This document shows, piece after piece, positions 23,738-32,354 of a DNA stretch of 40,274 bases. Numbering within the stretch: position 1 is the stretch's first letter; every line of letters starts with the position of its first letter. The stretch is from DATAEY01 sp038199035 (GTDB taxonomy: Bacteria > Actinomycetota > Thermoleophilia > Solirubrobacterales > Solirubrobacteraceae): contig JBBPZM010000019.1 in assembly GCA_038199035.1 (NCBI GenBank), positions 1 to 40,274 on the forward strand, given 5' to 3'. Below the pieces are notes generated by a model, which did no database searches, was not told where the DNA came from, and was given only the letters and a program-made list of their open reading frames with translations. The translations under genes were made by a program, and so were the position numbers.

Positions 23738-23785
23738 CACGACGCCTCGGGCGTGAAGACGTCGATCTCCATCACGGCCCCTCGG
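23716..23785 (-). repeat. 35-base tandem duplication of the trmD start
   Basis: Bases 23716-23750 and 23751-23785 are near-identical tandem copies; the first 25 bases are exact. A second duplication relates the rimM stop region (23828-23842) to 23769-23783, an exact 15-base match. On the minus strand the chain is: rimM stop TGATG, a 19-codon ORF ending ...APEGP like rimM itself, TGATG, an 11-codon ORF beginning like TrmD, TGATG, trmD. Every junction is a one-base TGATG overlap. Confidence 0.92.
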
Positions 23786-23789
23786 GAGC

Positions 23790-23809
23790 AGCCCGCCTAG
23801 TGGCGGGCT
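23790..23809. terminator. Perfect hairpin between rimM and trmD
   Basis: AGCCCGCC-TAGT-GGCGGGCT forms an 8-base perfect stem with a four-base loop. It lies inside the 19-codon mini-ORF between rimM and trmD and is flanked by the 15-base direct repeat. No T-run follows in the minus-strand direction. It could be an attenuator, an RNA-stability hairpin or a weak terminator; which of these cannot be told from sequence. Confidence 0.35.
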
Positions 23810-23830
23810 CGTTGGCCGCCCGACAGCCCA

Positions 23831-24394
23831 TCACGGCCCCTCCGGCGCCAGGAAGGCGAGCGAGACGTCGATTCGACCCTCCCGCACGTCGACCTCACGA
23901 ACCGCGTCGGCGACCAGCGGGACGAGCAGCGTGGTCCCCTCCGGACGGGCCACCTCGAGCGCCTCGCAGGAGGGCAGCGCCACCAGCGCGCGCACCACTC
24001 CGACCGCGCGCGCGCCGTCGTCCACCCGGCACCCCTCGAGCTCCTCGGCCCACCACTCGCCCGGCTCGAGATGAACGGCGCTGTCGGCCGCCACCAGCAA
24101 CTCCTCCCCCCGCAGGGCCTCCGCCCCGGAGCGGTCGGCGGACCCGTCCAGGCGAACGATCGGACGCTGCGGCGTGCCGGCCCGGCGCGCGACGACCATC
24201 GGGTGGCCGCGCACGGTCACGCTGGCGCCTTCGTCCAACAGGTCGGCTCGCGCGCGCTGGACGTGGAACGACCCGTCGAGCCCGTGCGGCCGACCGACGA
24301 TGCCGGCGGTCAGCCACCGGGGACCGGCGCGGCGCTCTGACGCAGGCGTGGGCGCCGGCGTCCTCCCCGGGCCGTCGCCCTCGGCGCGGCTCAC
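23831..24394 (-). CDS. rimM: Ribosome maturation factor RimM
   Basis: 187 residues from GTG 24394. The N-terminal RimM barrel begins at WLTAGIVGRPHGLDGSFHVQ (about 27-46), after a Pro/Ala-rich leader that may be untranslated. The PRC-barrel half follows: LEPGEWWAEELEGCRV, DDGARAVGVVRALV, and the C-terminal LLVPLVADAVREVDVREGRI. It assists maturation of the 16S 3' domain with S19. The stop TGA lies in the TGATG that starts the mini-ORF chain to trmD. It sits 28 bases downstream of khpA. Confidence 0.93.
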   Translation of the reverse strand: MSRAEGDGPGRTPAPTPASERRAGPRWLTAGIVGRPHGLDGSFHVQRARADLLDEGASVTVRGHPMVVARRAGTPQRPIVRLDGSADRSGAEALRGEELLVAADSAVHLEPGEWWAEELEGCRVDDGARAVGVVRALVALPSCEALEVARPEGTTLLVPLVADAVREVDVREGRIDVSLAFLAPEGP

Positions 24395-24422
24395 GCCCCG
24401 AGCCTGACGGCGGCGCCGGGCC

Positions 24423-24656
24423 CTAGTCGACGTTGTCGACGAGCACCCGGCGGGTCTCCTTGACCGCGGCGGCCTTGACCAGGGTGCGCAGGGCATTCGC
24501 CGTCCGCCCTCCGCGGCCGATGACCTTGCCGTAGTCGTCCTCGGCCACCGAGAGCTCGAGCACGACCGTGCCGTCGTCCTCCTCGAACTGGCCGACCGAG
24601 ACCGCCTCGGGCTCCTCGACCAGCGCGCGGGCCAGGTACTCCAGCAGCTCCTTCAC
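24423..24656 (-). CDS. khpA: KH-domain RNA-binding protein KhpA (YlqC)
   Basis: 77 residues, the normal size for this family. The single KH domain has the RNA-binding GxxG loop in DYGKVIGRGGRTANALRTLV (GRGG). The N-terminus starts MKELLEYLARALVEEPEAVS. KhpA pairs with KhpB (Jag) as an RNA chaperone in several bacteria. It is located, as usual, between rpsP and rimM. ATG 24656 is preceded by GGAG-like bases in the 25-base gap after rpsP. Confidence 0.96.
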   Translation of the reverse strand: MKELLEYLARALVEEPEAVSVGQFEEDDGTVVLELSVAEDDYGKVIGRGGRTANALRTLVKAAAVKETRRVLVDNVD

Positions 24657-24681
24657 ACCGCGGCTCCCGCCCCCCGAGGGG

Positions 24682-24924
24682 CTACTCGATGCCCTGGGTG
24701 CGCAGCAGCTTGCGCACTGTGCGGGTCGGCTGGGCGCCGCGGCGAAGCCACTCGCGCGCCCGGTCGCCGTCGATGGCGATCGAGGAGGGGTTTGTCTGGG
24801 CGTTGTAGCGCCCGATGGTCTCGATCACCCGGCCGTCGCGCGGCGAGCGCTGGTCGGCTACCACGACCCTCCAGATCGGATCCTTGTGCCCGCCGACGCG
24901 GGTGAGCCTGAGCCTCACGGACAT
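24682..24924 (-). CDS. rpsP: 30S ribosomal protein S16
   Basis: 80 residues (MSVRLRLTRVGGHKDPIWRV). Further blocks are SPRDGRVIETIGRYNAQ and RAREWLRRGAQPTRTVRKLL, all standard S16. It binds 16S rRNA early in 30S assembly. It is the first gene of the rpsP-khpA-rimM-trmD-rplS-lepB-rnhB run. ffh would usually sit just upstream, but here 415 bases containing gene remnants separate the two. Confidence 0.97.
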   Translation of the reverse strand: MSVRLRLTRVGGHKDPIWRVVVADQRSPRDGRVIETIGRYNAQTNPSSIAIDGDRAREWLRRGAQPTRTVRKLLRTQGIE

Positions 24925-24937
24925 GCGAGGCCAGAGG

Positions 24938-25282
24938 TTAGCGGTCGGCCATTGCGCTCGCCGCGGCGGCCGCAGCGGGGTCCGGGCGCACGACCACCGT
25001 GTCGGCGATGGGCACCACCTCGTCGGCGGGCATCTCGACCTGCGCGGCATGGCGGCGCACGGCCTCCTGGCTCGAGGCCTCGTAGATGCAGACGGTTCCC
25101 AGCGAGCCGTCGTCCTCGGCGACCACGTAGCTGCGGATCCAGCGGATGTCCTCGGGAAACAGGGAGCTGTTCGCCAAGCGCGACTTCGGCGACGTGAGTA
25201 CGGCGGAGATCCTGCAGCGGGCGGGGGCGAGTCGCGGCGCCTCCTGATCGCCACCGCGCCCGATCCCGCCCAGAGGTTCCAC
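24938..25282 (-). CDS. DUF4242-like protein, apparently 5'-truncated and chimeric
   Basis: The reading frame codes for 114 residues. From about residue 40 it reads SLFPEDIRWIRSYVVAEDDG, GTVCIYEASSQEAVRRHAAQ and ADEVVPIADTVVV. This matches the second half of DUF4242/SCO4226-like small ferredoxin-fold proteins (pattern 'W.RSYV..D....C.YEA...EA.R..A'). The first half of that domain is missing. Residues 1-38 are instead translated from DNA that, on the other strand, encodes a TetR scrap. I think the domain was cut by a rearrangement at about 25160, so the product may be non-functional. The C-terminus is Ala-rich and ends 13 bases before rpsP. Confidence 0.5.
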   Translation of the reverse strand: MEPLGGIGRGGDQEAPRLAPARCRISAVLTSPKSRLANSSLFPEDIRWIRSYVVAEDDGSLGTVCIYEASSQEAVRRHAAQVEMPADEVVPIADTVVVRPDPAAAAAASAMADR

Positions 25283-25333
25283 GAGGTCGAGCCGGAGGCG
25301 ATGCGGTTGATCGAGGGCCTCAGAGCCGGTTGA
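25146..25333 (+). pseudogene. TetR-family regulator remnant
   Basis: On the plus strand, ATG 25146 opens a 33-codon frame containing RELFAKRDFGDVSTAEILQR and AGASRGA, the helix-turn-helix of TetR regulators ('F....VST.EI...AG.SRG'). It stops at 25247, where LYHHF should follow. In a second frame, 25232-25333 reads RRLLIATAPDPAQRFHEVEP, EAMRLIEGLRAG and a stop, which looks like a regulator's distal part. The ligand domain between is missing. It is therefore an internally deleted, frameshifted remnant, antisense to the truncated DUF4242-like gene. Confidence 0.45.
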
Positions 25334-25339
25334 CCGGCG

Positions 25340-26674
<1,335 letters not shown>

Positions 26675-26741
26675 CCTCGACCCAGGCTACTGGCCGGTCC
26701 CGGCCGGCCCCGCGCAAGGGTCGACGGGCTACGTTCAACCG

Positions 26742-28523
26742 GTGGCCGACGGAATCCTGATCCTCGCGGCCGGCGCCCTGCTGGCCGCCGGCCTCGCCGC
26801 CTCGCTGCTGGCGGGCCGGCTGCGGCTCCCGGGCCTCCTGCTCTTCCTGGCGGTCGGGATGGCCATCGGGTCCGACGGCGCCGGGTGGATCGCCTTCGAC
26901 GACTACGAGCTGGCGCGCCGCATCGGCGTCATCGCCCTAGCCCTGATCCTCTTCGAGGGCGGCCTGACGGCAGGCGTGGCCGAGATCCGTCCCGTCCTGC
27001 GCCCTTCGCTCGGGCTGGCGGTGGTGGGCACGGCGGTCACCGCGGTGGTCGCCGGGCTGGCCGCCGCCTGGCTGTTCGACTTCTCGGTGCTCGAGGGCCT
27101 GCTGCTGGGCTCGATCCTCGCCTCCACAGACGGAGCGGCCATCTTCGCGCTGCTGCGCGGGTCGACCCTACGCCGCCGCCTGGCGCGCACGATGGAGGGC
27201 GAGGCCGGCTTCAACGACCCGGTGGCCGTCCTGCTCGTGCTGGGCTTCATCGAGTGGATCCAGCGGCCGGGCTATGGACTGGCCGATCTGCTTGGGCTCT
27301 TCGCCCAGCAGCTGGTCGTGGGCGCGGCCGTCGGCGCCGCCGCGGGCTGGCTGGCCGCGGCGGCCTTTCGCCGCGCCAAGCTCAACACCGCCGGCCTCTA
27401 CCCGGTGGCGTCGATCGCCGCCGCCGCGCTGGCCTACGGCGCCGCCGACAGCCTTCACGGCTCGGGCTTCCTGGCGGTCTACCTCACGGGCCTGGCGCTC
27501 GGCAGCGCGCCCATCCCGGCCCGCCAGACCGTCACCGCCTTCCACCAGGGGCTGGCCTGGGTGGCGCAAATCGCCCTCTTCCTCTCGCTGGGGCTCTTGG
27601 TCTTCCCCAGCCAGCTCGGTGAGGTGTGGGCCCCCGGCACCGTCCTGGCGCTGGTCATCGTCTTCGTCGCCCGGCCGCTGGCCACGCTGGCCGCCACCGC
27701 GTTGGACCGCTTCACGCTGGCGGAGCGCGTCGTGCTGAGCTGGGCCGGCCTGCGAGGGGCGGTGCCGGTCGTGCTCGCCACCTTCCCCGTCATCGCCCAC
27801 GTCCCCCAGAGCCTCCAGTTCTTCAACATCGTCTTCTTCGCGGTCGCCGTCTCCACGCTGCTCCAGGGCGTGACCTTCGAGCCGCTGGCGCGCGCGCTGG
27901 GGCTGACCACCAGCCAACCGGCCCTCCCGCGCCCGCTGGCCGAGACGGGAACCATCCGGCGGCTGGGCGCCGAGATCGTCGAGTACCCGGTGAGCGCCTC
28001 AGACGCGATGGTCGGCAGCCGCGTGCGCGAGCTCGGGCTGCCCCGGGACGCCCTTCTCAACGTGATCGTGCGCGGCGACCAGGCGCTCCCGCCGCGCGGG
28101 TCCACTCGCATCGAAGCCGGCGATCGACTGCACATCATGGTCCGCCAGGAGGTCTCCCACCTGCTGCCCGCCCTGCTCGAGCGCTGGCGCGCGGGGCCCT
28201 GGACGAGGCCGTCGCGGCTACGGCCGACCGTGCGGGCGACCAGCGTCATCTACACCGTGCGCGCCTGGCGCCGCGACGACGGCAATCCCGCGCACCCCGA
28301 CGCCGTCCTCGACATCGGCGTCCACGAGCACCTGCGCACCCGCCGTGACGCCCCCGGCGCCCTGCTGGCCCTCGAGGACGGGCGCTACGCAATCAGCGGT
28401 CCGACGCTGGCCGTCGGCTCAGCGGACCAGCTCCAGCGCTACGCGCGCCAGCGGATCCGGCGCAGCGAGGGCGAGGCCGAGCAGGCCTGGTGGCAGGAGA
28501 TCATCGGCGCGCTGGCGCGATGA
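26742..28523 (+). CDS. CPA1 K+/H+ (or Na+/H+) antiporter with C-terminal RCK domain
   Basis: 593 residues from GTG 26742. Residues about 5-390 form 12-13 membrane helices with the CPA1 signatures: LPGLLLFLAVGMAIGSDGAG, ALILFEGGLTAG, SILASTDGAAIFALLR and GEAGFNDPVAVLLVLGFIEW (with the ND ion-binding pair), and WAGLRGAVPVVLAT. Residues about 400-490 form a TrkA-C (RCK_C) domain (EYPVSASDAMVGSRVRELGL and RIEAGDRLHIMV), followed by a further soluble extension. This architecture matches NhaP2/CvrA-type potassium/proton antiporters, which regulate cytoplasmic potassium or pH. Continuation of the frame upstream to 26298 is antisense to ffh and rejected. Confidence 0.9.
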   Translation: MADGILILAAGALLAAGLAASLLAGRLRLPGLLLFLAVGMAIGSDGAGWIAFDDYELARRIGVIALALILFEGGLTAGVAEIRPVLRPSLGLAVVGTAVTAVVAGLAAAWLFDFSVLEGLLLGSILASTDGAAIFALLRGSTLRRRLARTMEGEAGFNDPVAVLLVLGFIEWIQRPGYGLADLLGLFAQQLVVGAAVGAAAGWLAAAAFRRAKLNTAGLYPVASIAAAALAYGAADSLHGSGFLAVYLTGLALGSAPIPARQTVTAFHQGLAWVAQIALFLSLGLLVFPSQLGEVWAPGTVLALVIVFVARPLATLAATALDRFTLAERVVLSWAGLRGAVPVVLATFPVIAHVPQSLQFFNIVFFAVAVSTLLQGVTFEPLARALGLTTSQPALPRPLAETGTIRRLGAEIVEYPVSASDAMVGSRVRELGLPRDALLNVIVRGDQALPPRGSTRIEAGDRLHIMVRQEVSHLLPALLERWRAGPWTRPSRLRPTVRATSVIYTVRAWRRDDGNPAHPDAVLDIGVHEHLRTRRDAPGALLALEDGRYAISGPTLAVGSADQLQRYARQRIRRSEGEAEQAWWQEIIGALAR

Positions 28524-28609
28524 CGAAGCGGCCGCCCTCGTCTGGCTGTTACGCCGCCCACTGCCAGGGATGGTTTCCCCAGCCGCCCTCTCGGGAAGGC
28601 TGGCCGCGA

Positions 28610-29131
28610 GTGTCCCGAGTCTCGCAGCTCCTGATCGCCGTGATCGCGCTCGTGGTCGCCGTGATCGCGCTGCTCTTCTACTTCGTCGTGGGCCGAGCGC
28701 CGGACGAGCATCCCAACTTCGGGGGCTTCGTCATCCTGACGGTCATCTGCGTCGGCCTCACCGTGGCGCTGTTCCTCGCCGTGCTGCCCGCGGCCGAGCA
28801 CGCGTCGCAGCCGTCCAAGCGCCTGTCCCAGGCGGGGATCACCTCGAGCCTGCTGGCCCTGGTCGCGATGGTCGTCTACTGGACCGCGCTGCCCTTCGTA
28901 CTGGGCGCCGGCGGCGTCGTCCTCGGGCGCCTCGGCGAGGCGCGGGCCGCGCGCGAGCTCGAGCGCTCGGGCGGCGCTGGCCGCGAGGACGAGGCGCAGG
29001 CTGAGCAGGACGACGACACCGACCCCGCGCCGGGACAGCGGGCCAGCCAAGGCTGGGTCGCCGCCGTCCTTGGCGGCCTGGTCTTCCTGGCCTGCGTGAT
29101 CGTCACGATCGTCTCGCAGTTCATCCCCTGA
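28610..29131 (+). CDS. Small membrane protein of unknown function
   Basis: 173 residues from GTG 28610, with GGGAAGG 10-16 bases upstream. An ATG at 28520, overlapping the antiporter stop as ATGA, would add 30 residues of poor coding character. Hydrophobic helices lie at about 6-25, 38-58, 76-100 and 148-170. Between the third and fourth is an acidic/Arg-rich cytoplasmic-type loop (EARAARELERSGGAGREDEA and a run of D). No family is recognised. Proximity suggests co-transcription with the antiporter. A plus-strand hairpin with a T-rich tail lies about 60 bases downstream. Confidence 0.7.
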   Translation: MSRVSQLLIAVIALVVAVIALLFYFVVGRAPDEHPNFGGFVILTVICVGLTVALFLAVLPAAEHASQPSKRLSQAGITSSLLALVAMVVYWTALPFVLGAGGVVLGRLGEARAARELERSGGAGREDEAQAEQDDDTDPAPGQRASQGWVAAVLGGLVFLACVIVTIVSQFIP

Positions 29132-29191
29132 GGCTCAGACTCACCTGGGCCATGCTTGGTGTTGGCCACGTGCCGCGCGGGAGGCGTAATC

Positions 29192-29210
29192 AGCCGGTTA
29201 CGGCTTTCTC
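29192..29210 (+). terminator. Short hairpin with T-rich tail
   Basis: On the plus strand AGCCG-GTTA-CGGCT forms a 5-base stem, followed by TTTCT. It lies downstream of the membrane-protein gene and covers the stop codon of the convergent methyltransferase gene. It fits a weak intrinsic terminator for the plus-strand unit. Confidence 0.4.
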
Positions 29211-30406
29211 ACCTGGACGGCGTACTCATAGAGCGCCTTGTTCGAGTTGCGCTTGCGAATCGCCTCGATGCGGGCGTCCCGGAAGCCCGCCTCGGTTAGC
29301 AGAGCTGCATACCACCGCTGCGTGGGCACGTGCACTCCCCGGAAGGTCGAGTTTCCGACGATGTAGGTAAGTCGGGCGCCGGAGCTCATGACCTCGTATA
29401 CGGCCTGTGCATGCTGCCACGTGTCGTGGAAGTACTTCTGCACATAGCGCGACAAGACCCCGCCCGACTTTTCGTTACCGGCCCGGATGTCTGCCACCGC
29501 CCGCCCGAAGCCGTGGTTGAGCGGGATCGACCCGGTCGGCTGCCATGCGGCGACTCGGCTCGTGGCAATTCCCCATGTGCCGCCTATCGCGCGCCAGTCC
29601 AGCTCCCCGGCGGCACGTGCGTCTTCGAGGAACCCTAGCCAGTACATGTAGGGGCGCAGCTCGCGTATGTAGCTCATCCGGTTCGCGTACGGCGGTGAAG
29701 TGCAAAGGACATCGAAGCAGTCCCTAGGTAGAGACCGGAGCGTGCGCGCGTCGTCCTCTACGACCTCGACCAGCCCTGAAAGCTCGGATGCGGCTCCGCT
29801 CAGCACATGCTCTACCTCGGCGGCGAACGTGGCGAGCACTTCGTCTGCGCTCGAGTCCCACAACGCAGGCGGTCGTGCGCGGAAGGACATGCTCTGGTGG
29901 TTGAACGCCGCATTGCTGGTAGCGATCATCGCGCGCGCGAATGCCACCGCAACGAGATTGCGCTTCTTCGAAGGAGGGGTGTTGAAGAGAGCGCGACGCA
30001 GGGCGCCGAGAGCGTGCACAACTTCCTCGGGCCACCACCGCTCGATGTTGGCCAGGGGCGGTAGCCACGTCACGGTCGTGTCTTCTCTCACCAGTGCGAT
30101 GCAGCGTTCCGCCAAGGAGGCCGCGCCCTGCCGCTCGTCCTCCGTGTAGGCCGCCGTCTTCACGCGGGCGAACCACACCAGGAACGGATTCAGGTCGACA
30201 CTCATGGCCCAGGCACCGCGCTCGGCGGCAATCAAGGCCGTCGTCGCGCTCCCGCCGAAGGGATCGAGCACGCGGGCTCCTGTCTCCGCGTCGGCGAGTG
30301 TCTGCTCGACCAGACGCGCCGAATACGCGGGTGTCAGCCGCAGCCAATCATGACGACTGAGGCCTCGGTTGCCCTTGAAGGTGAGCTCGGCGCGCTGGCG
30401 GATCAT
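29198..30406 (-). CDS. Site-specific DNA methyltransferase (N4-cytosine/N6-adenine type)
   Basis: 402 residues. The SAM-binding motif is LDPFGGSATTALIAAERG (48-65, the DPFxGxxT form), followed by an acidic strand end (SVDLNPFLVWFAR). The catalytic motif is CTSPPYANRMSYI (235-247). SPPY is the form most often seen in N4-cytosine methyltransferases. The SAM motif precedes the catalytic motif, so the order is not the beta order. An N-terminal TFKGNRGLSRHDWLRLTPAY segment holds the motif X-like part. Residues about 250-330 may be the target-recognition region. ATG 30406 overlaps the stop of the upstream gene (ATGA), so the two are coupled. The base composition is visibly less GC-rich in places than in neighbouring genes. 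Host-DNA protection or an epigenetic role is inferred. Confidence 0.87.
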   Translation of the reverse strand: MIRQRAELTFKGNRGLSRHDWLRLTPAYSARLVEQTLADAETGARVLDPFGGSATTALIAAERGAWAMSVDLNPFLVWFARVKTAAYTEDERQGAASLAERCIALVREDTTVTWLPPLANIERWWPEEVVHALGALRRALFNTPPSKKRNLVAVAFARAMIATSNAAFNHQSMSFRARPPALWDSSADEVLATFAAEVEHVLSGAASELSGLVEVVEDDARTLRSLPRDCFDVLCTSPPYANRMSYIRELRPYMYWLGFLEDARAAGELDWRAIGGTWGIATSRVAAWQPTGSIPLNHGFGRAVADIRAGNEKSGGVLSRYVQKYFHDTWQHAQAVYEVMSSGARLTYIVGNSTFRGVHVPTQRWYAALLTEAGFRDARIEAIRKRNSNKALYEYAVQVRKP

Positions 30407-31293
30407 GTTGCATCAGGGGTCAGCAGGGTCCGAAGGATGTTGTCGACTGCGGCGCGCAGAGTGTGCGTCGTTCTGCCAAAGAAGGCCCCGAGGTCGTAGC
30501 CGACAATCTCGCGGAAGAACGCGAACGTGGACTGGGTCGGGTCTTGCTCATCGAGGTCGCCGCGTAGCACCCCCCACAAGCCTTCGCGGTAGCGCCGAGC
30601 GACGTCCTCGTCGATCTGATTCGAGAAGACGAGGAGCACAGGCAAATAGCGCTTGGTGTACGCATGAGTCGCGTTGGCGAGGTCGGCGTTCTGGCGCTTG
30701 GCGTCCTTGCTCTTGTAGCCCTGACGAACTTCGAACACGGCGCCGTCGACAGCCGTCTGGACGCCGAGCGACCTCACATAGCTAGCGAGCCATGCGATGA
30801 CGCGTTCGCGCTTGCGGTCGTCGTCTACCTCGTCTGCGGCAAGCCGCCCATCAAGCGCCAGGGTCCGGCTCTTGCTCGGCGTTGCCTCAGCCTGAGACCC
30901 CAAGCCGTCCTCCGGGCTCCGGGGCTTCAAGCCCGGTGGGTTCCGCCGGAGCTCTTCGGAGTTCGTCGCGGCGGCCAGGGTGTAGCTCCAGCGCACCTGG
31001 GCATCGGTCAGCCCGAGCTCATCGCGCAGGATGTGGCGAAACAAGCGCTCGCAGCCGATTCCCAGTTGCCGGTACAGCGAGGTCATCCCACCCGCCGCCT
31101 TGTGCGCCGCGTAGAGCAGGTCGTTGTCGAAGCCCACCCACGAGTAGAGCGGATCGGCCCCGTAGCGAGATCGGAACTCCTCCAGATCGAGGCCTCGTCC
31201 CCGTCCCTGCCCGAACTTCGGCGTATAGCGCGCACTCTCGCGCAGCGGCGCGAGCAACACCTCGACGTAGAGGTCGTCACGGTCGCCGTCCAC
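30403..31293 (-). CDS. Unrecognised protein paired with the methyltransferase, candidate restriction endonuclease
   Basis: 296 residues from GTG 31293, chosen because AGGAG lies about 11 bases upstream; GTG 31332 is an alternative. I do not recognise the family. Residues 188-206 read EVRQGYKSKDAKRQNADLA after the hydrophobic strand DGAVF. The D..(V)FEVRQ..YKSKD pattern resembles a PD-(D/E)xK core in which the usual lysine of ExK is arginine or the lysine has migrated. The next segment (YLPVLLVFSNQI) looks like a core beta strand. Residues about 40-110 (YSWVGFDNDLLYAAHKAAGG, RLFRHILRDELG) may be an N-terminal DNA-binding part. The four-base overlap with the methyltransferase suggests a restriction-modification pair. 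A non-nuclease partner cannot be excluded. Confidence 0.7.
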   Translation of the reverse strand: MDGDRDDLYVEVLLAPLRESARYTPKFGQGRGRGLDLEEFRSRYGADPLYSWVGFDNDLLYAAHKAAGGMTSLYRQLGIGCERLFRHILRDELGLTDAQVRWSYTLAAATNSEELRRNPPGLKPRSPEDGLGSQAEATPSKSRTLALDGRLAADEVDDDRKRERVIAWLASYVRSLGVQTAVDGAVFEVRQGYKSKDAKRQNADLANATHAYTKRYLPVLLVFSNQIDEDVARRYREGLWGVLRGDLDEQDPTQSTFAFFREIVGYDLGAFFGRTTHTLRAAVDNILRTLLTPDAT

Positions 31294-31385
31294 GCGCGCA
31301 TGTTCTCCTACAGGGCCGACGTTGCAGAGCACGCCTCAGACCCGCTCGTGGCGGCTACCGCTGCGGCTTGCGGGCTCGCCGCCGG

Positions 31386-32330
31386 TCAGGCCCCCGGCGG
31401 CGGCACGGCCGGCGGGGCCGGGGCCGGCGCGGGAGGCGTGGAGCCGGCGGACGCCGGCCCGTTGCCCCGGTTGCCCAGAACCCCGCCCAGGCCCCCCAGC
31501 GCCTGGGAGAACTCCGACGGGATGACGAAGACCTTGTTGGACTCTCCCTGGGCCAGCTGGGGCAGCATCTGGAGGTACTGGTAGGAGAGGAGGCCCTGGT
31601 CGGGGCGGCCGTCGTGGATGGCCTGGAAGACCTGGGCGATGGCCTTGGACTCACCCTCGGCGCGCAGGACCGCCGCGGTCTTGGCCCCCTCGGCCTTGAG
31701 CACCGCCGACTGCTTCTCGCCCTCCGCGGTGAGGATGGCCGACTGCTTGACCCCCTCGGCCGTGAGGATCGCCGCGCGGCGGTCGCGCTCGGCGCGCATC
31801 TGCTTCTCCATCGCCTCCTGGATCGAGCCGGGCGGGTCGACCGACTTGATCTCCACGCGGTTGATGCGCACCCCCCACTTCCCGGTGGCCTCGTCGAGCA
31901 CGACGCGCAGCTGGGAGTTGACGTTCTCGCGCGAGGTCAGCGTGTCCTCGAGCGTCATGCCGCCGACCACGTTGCGCAGCGTGGTGACGGTGAGCTGCTC
32001 GATCGCCTGGAGCGGGTTGGCCACCTCGTAGGAGGCGGCCTTGGCGTCGGTGATCGTGAAGTACAGGACGGTGTCGATCCCCACCACCAGGTTGTCCTCG
32101 GTGATCACCGGCTGCGGGTCGAACGCCACGACCTGCTCGCGCAGGTCGATCAGCGGCTTGACCTTGTCGATGAACGGCACGACGATCGTCATCCCAGGCT
32201 GGAGCGTGCGGCTGTAGCGGCCGAGGCGCTCGACGATGCCCGCCCGCGCCTGGGGAATGATCCTCACCGTCCGCCCGGCGACGAAGAGGATGAACAGCGC
32301 GACGACTGCTAGGACGATCCAGCCTGCCAT
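31386..32330 (-). CDS. SPFH/Band 7 (stomatin-like) membrane protein
   Basis: 314 residues. A single N-terminal membrane helix (about 2-20) is followed by the SPFH domain (RIIPQARAGIVERLGRYSRT; PFIDKVKPLIDLREQ; GIDTVLYFTITD). At residues 187-230 there is a coiled-coil stretch of four 11-residue repeats (A-I/V-L-x-A-E-G-x-K). The C-terminus is Pro/Ala/Gly-rich. The family forms large oligomeric membrane scaffolds. It is followed by an NfeD-like gene, its usual partner, with 24 bases between them (32331-32354). It was the last gene of its operon before the methyltransferase cassette. Confidence 0.93.
   Translation of the reverse strand: MAGWIVLAVVALFILFVAGRTVRIIPQARAGIVERLGRYSRTLQPGMTIVVPFIDKVKPLIDLREQVVAFDPQPVITEDNLVVGIDTVLYFTITDAKAASYEVANPLQAIEQLTVTTLRNVVGGMTLEDTLTSRENVNSQLRVVLDEATGKWGVRINRVEIKSVDPPGSIQEAMEKQMRAERDRRAAILTAEGVKQSAILTAEGEKQSAVLKAEGAKTAAVLRAEGESKAIAQVFQAIHDGRPDQGLLSYQYLQMLPQLAQGESNKVFVIPSEFSQALGGLGGVLGNRGNGPASAGSTPPAPAPAPPAVPPPGA
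31641..31772 (-). repeat. Four 11-codon repeats inside the SPFH gene
   Basis: The four units read AILTAEGVKQS, AILTAEGEKQS, AVLKAEGAKTA and AVLRAEGESKA. The underlying DNA is repeated too. This segment is the helical, probably oligomerising, part of the SPFH protein. Such AEG repeats are known in the family, so the regularity is notable but not unique. Confidence 0.85.
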
Positions 32331-32354
32331 GAGAGCACCTCCCGCTCCACGTTG

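Noticed and set aside
28520..28609. Earlier ATG for the membrane protein, overlapping the antiporter stop
   Set aside because: Attractive ATGA overlap, but the 30 added residues look non-coding and GTG 28610 has a ribosome site. Kept as an alternative.
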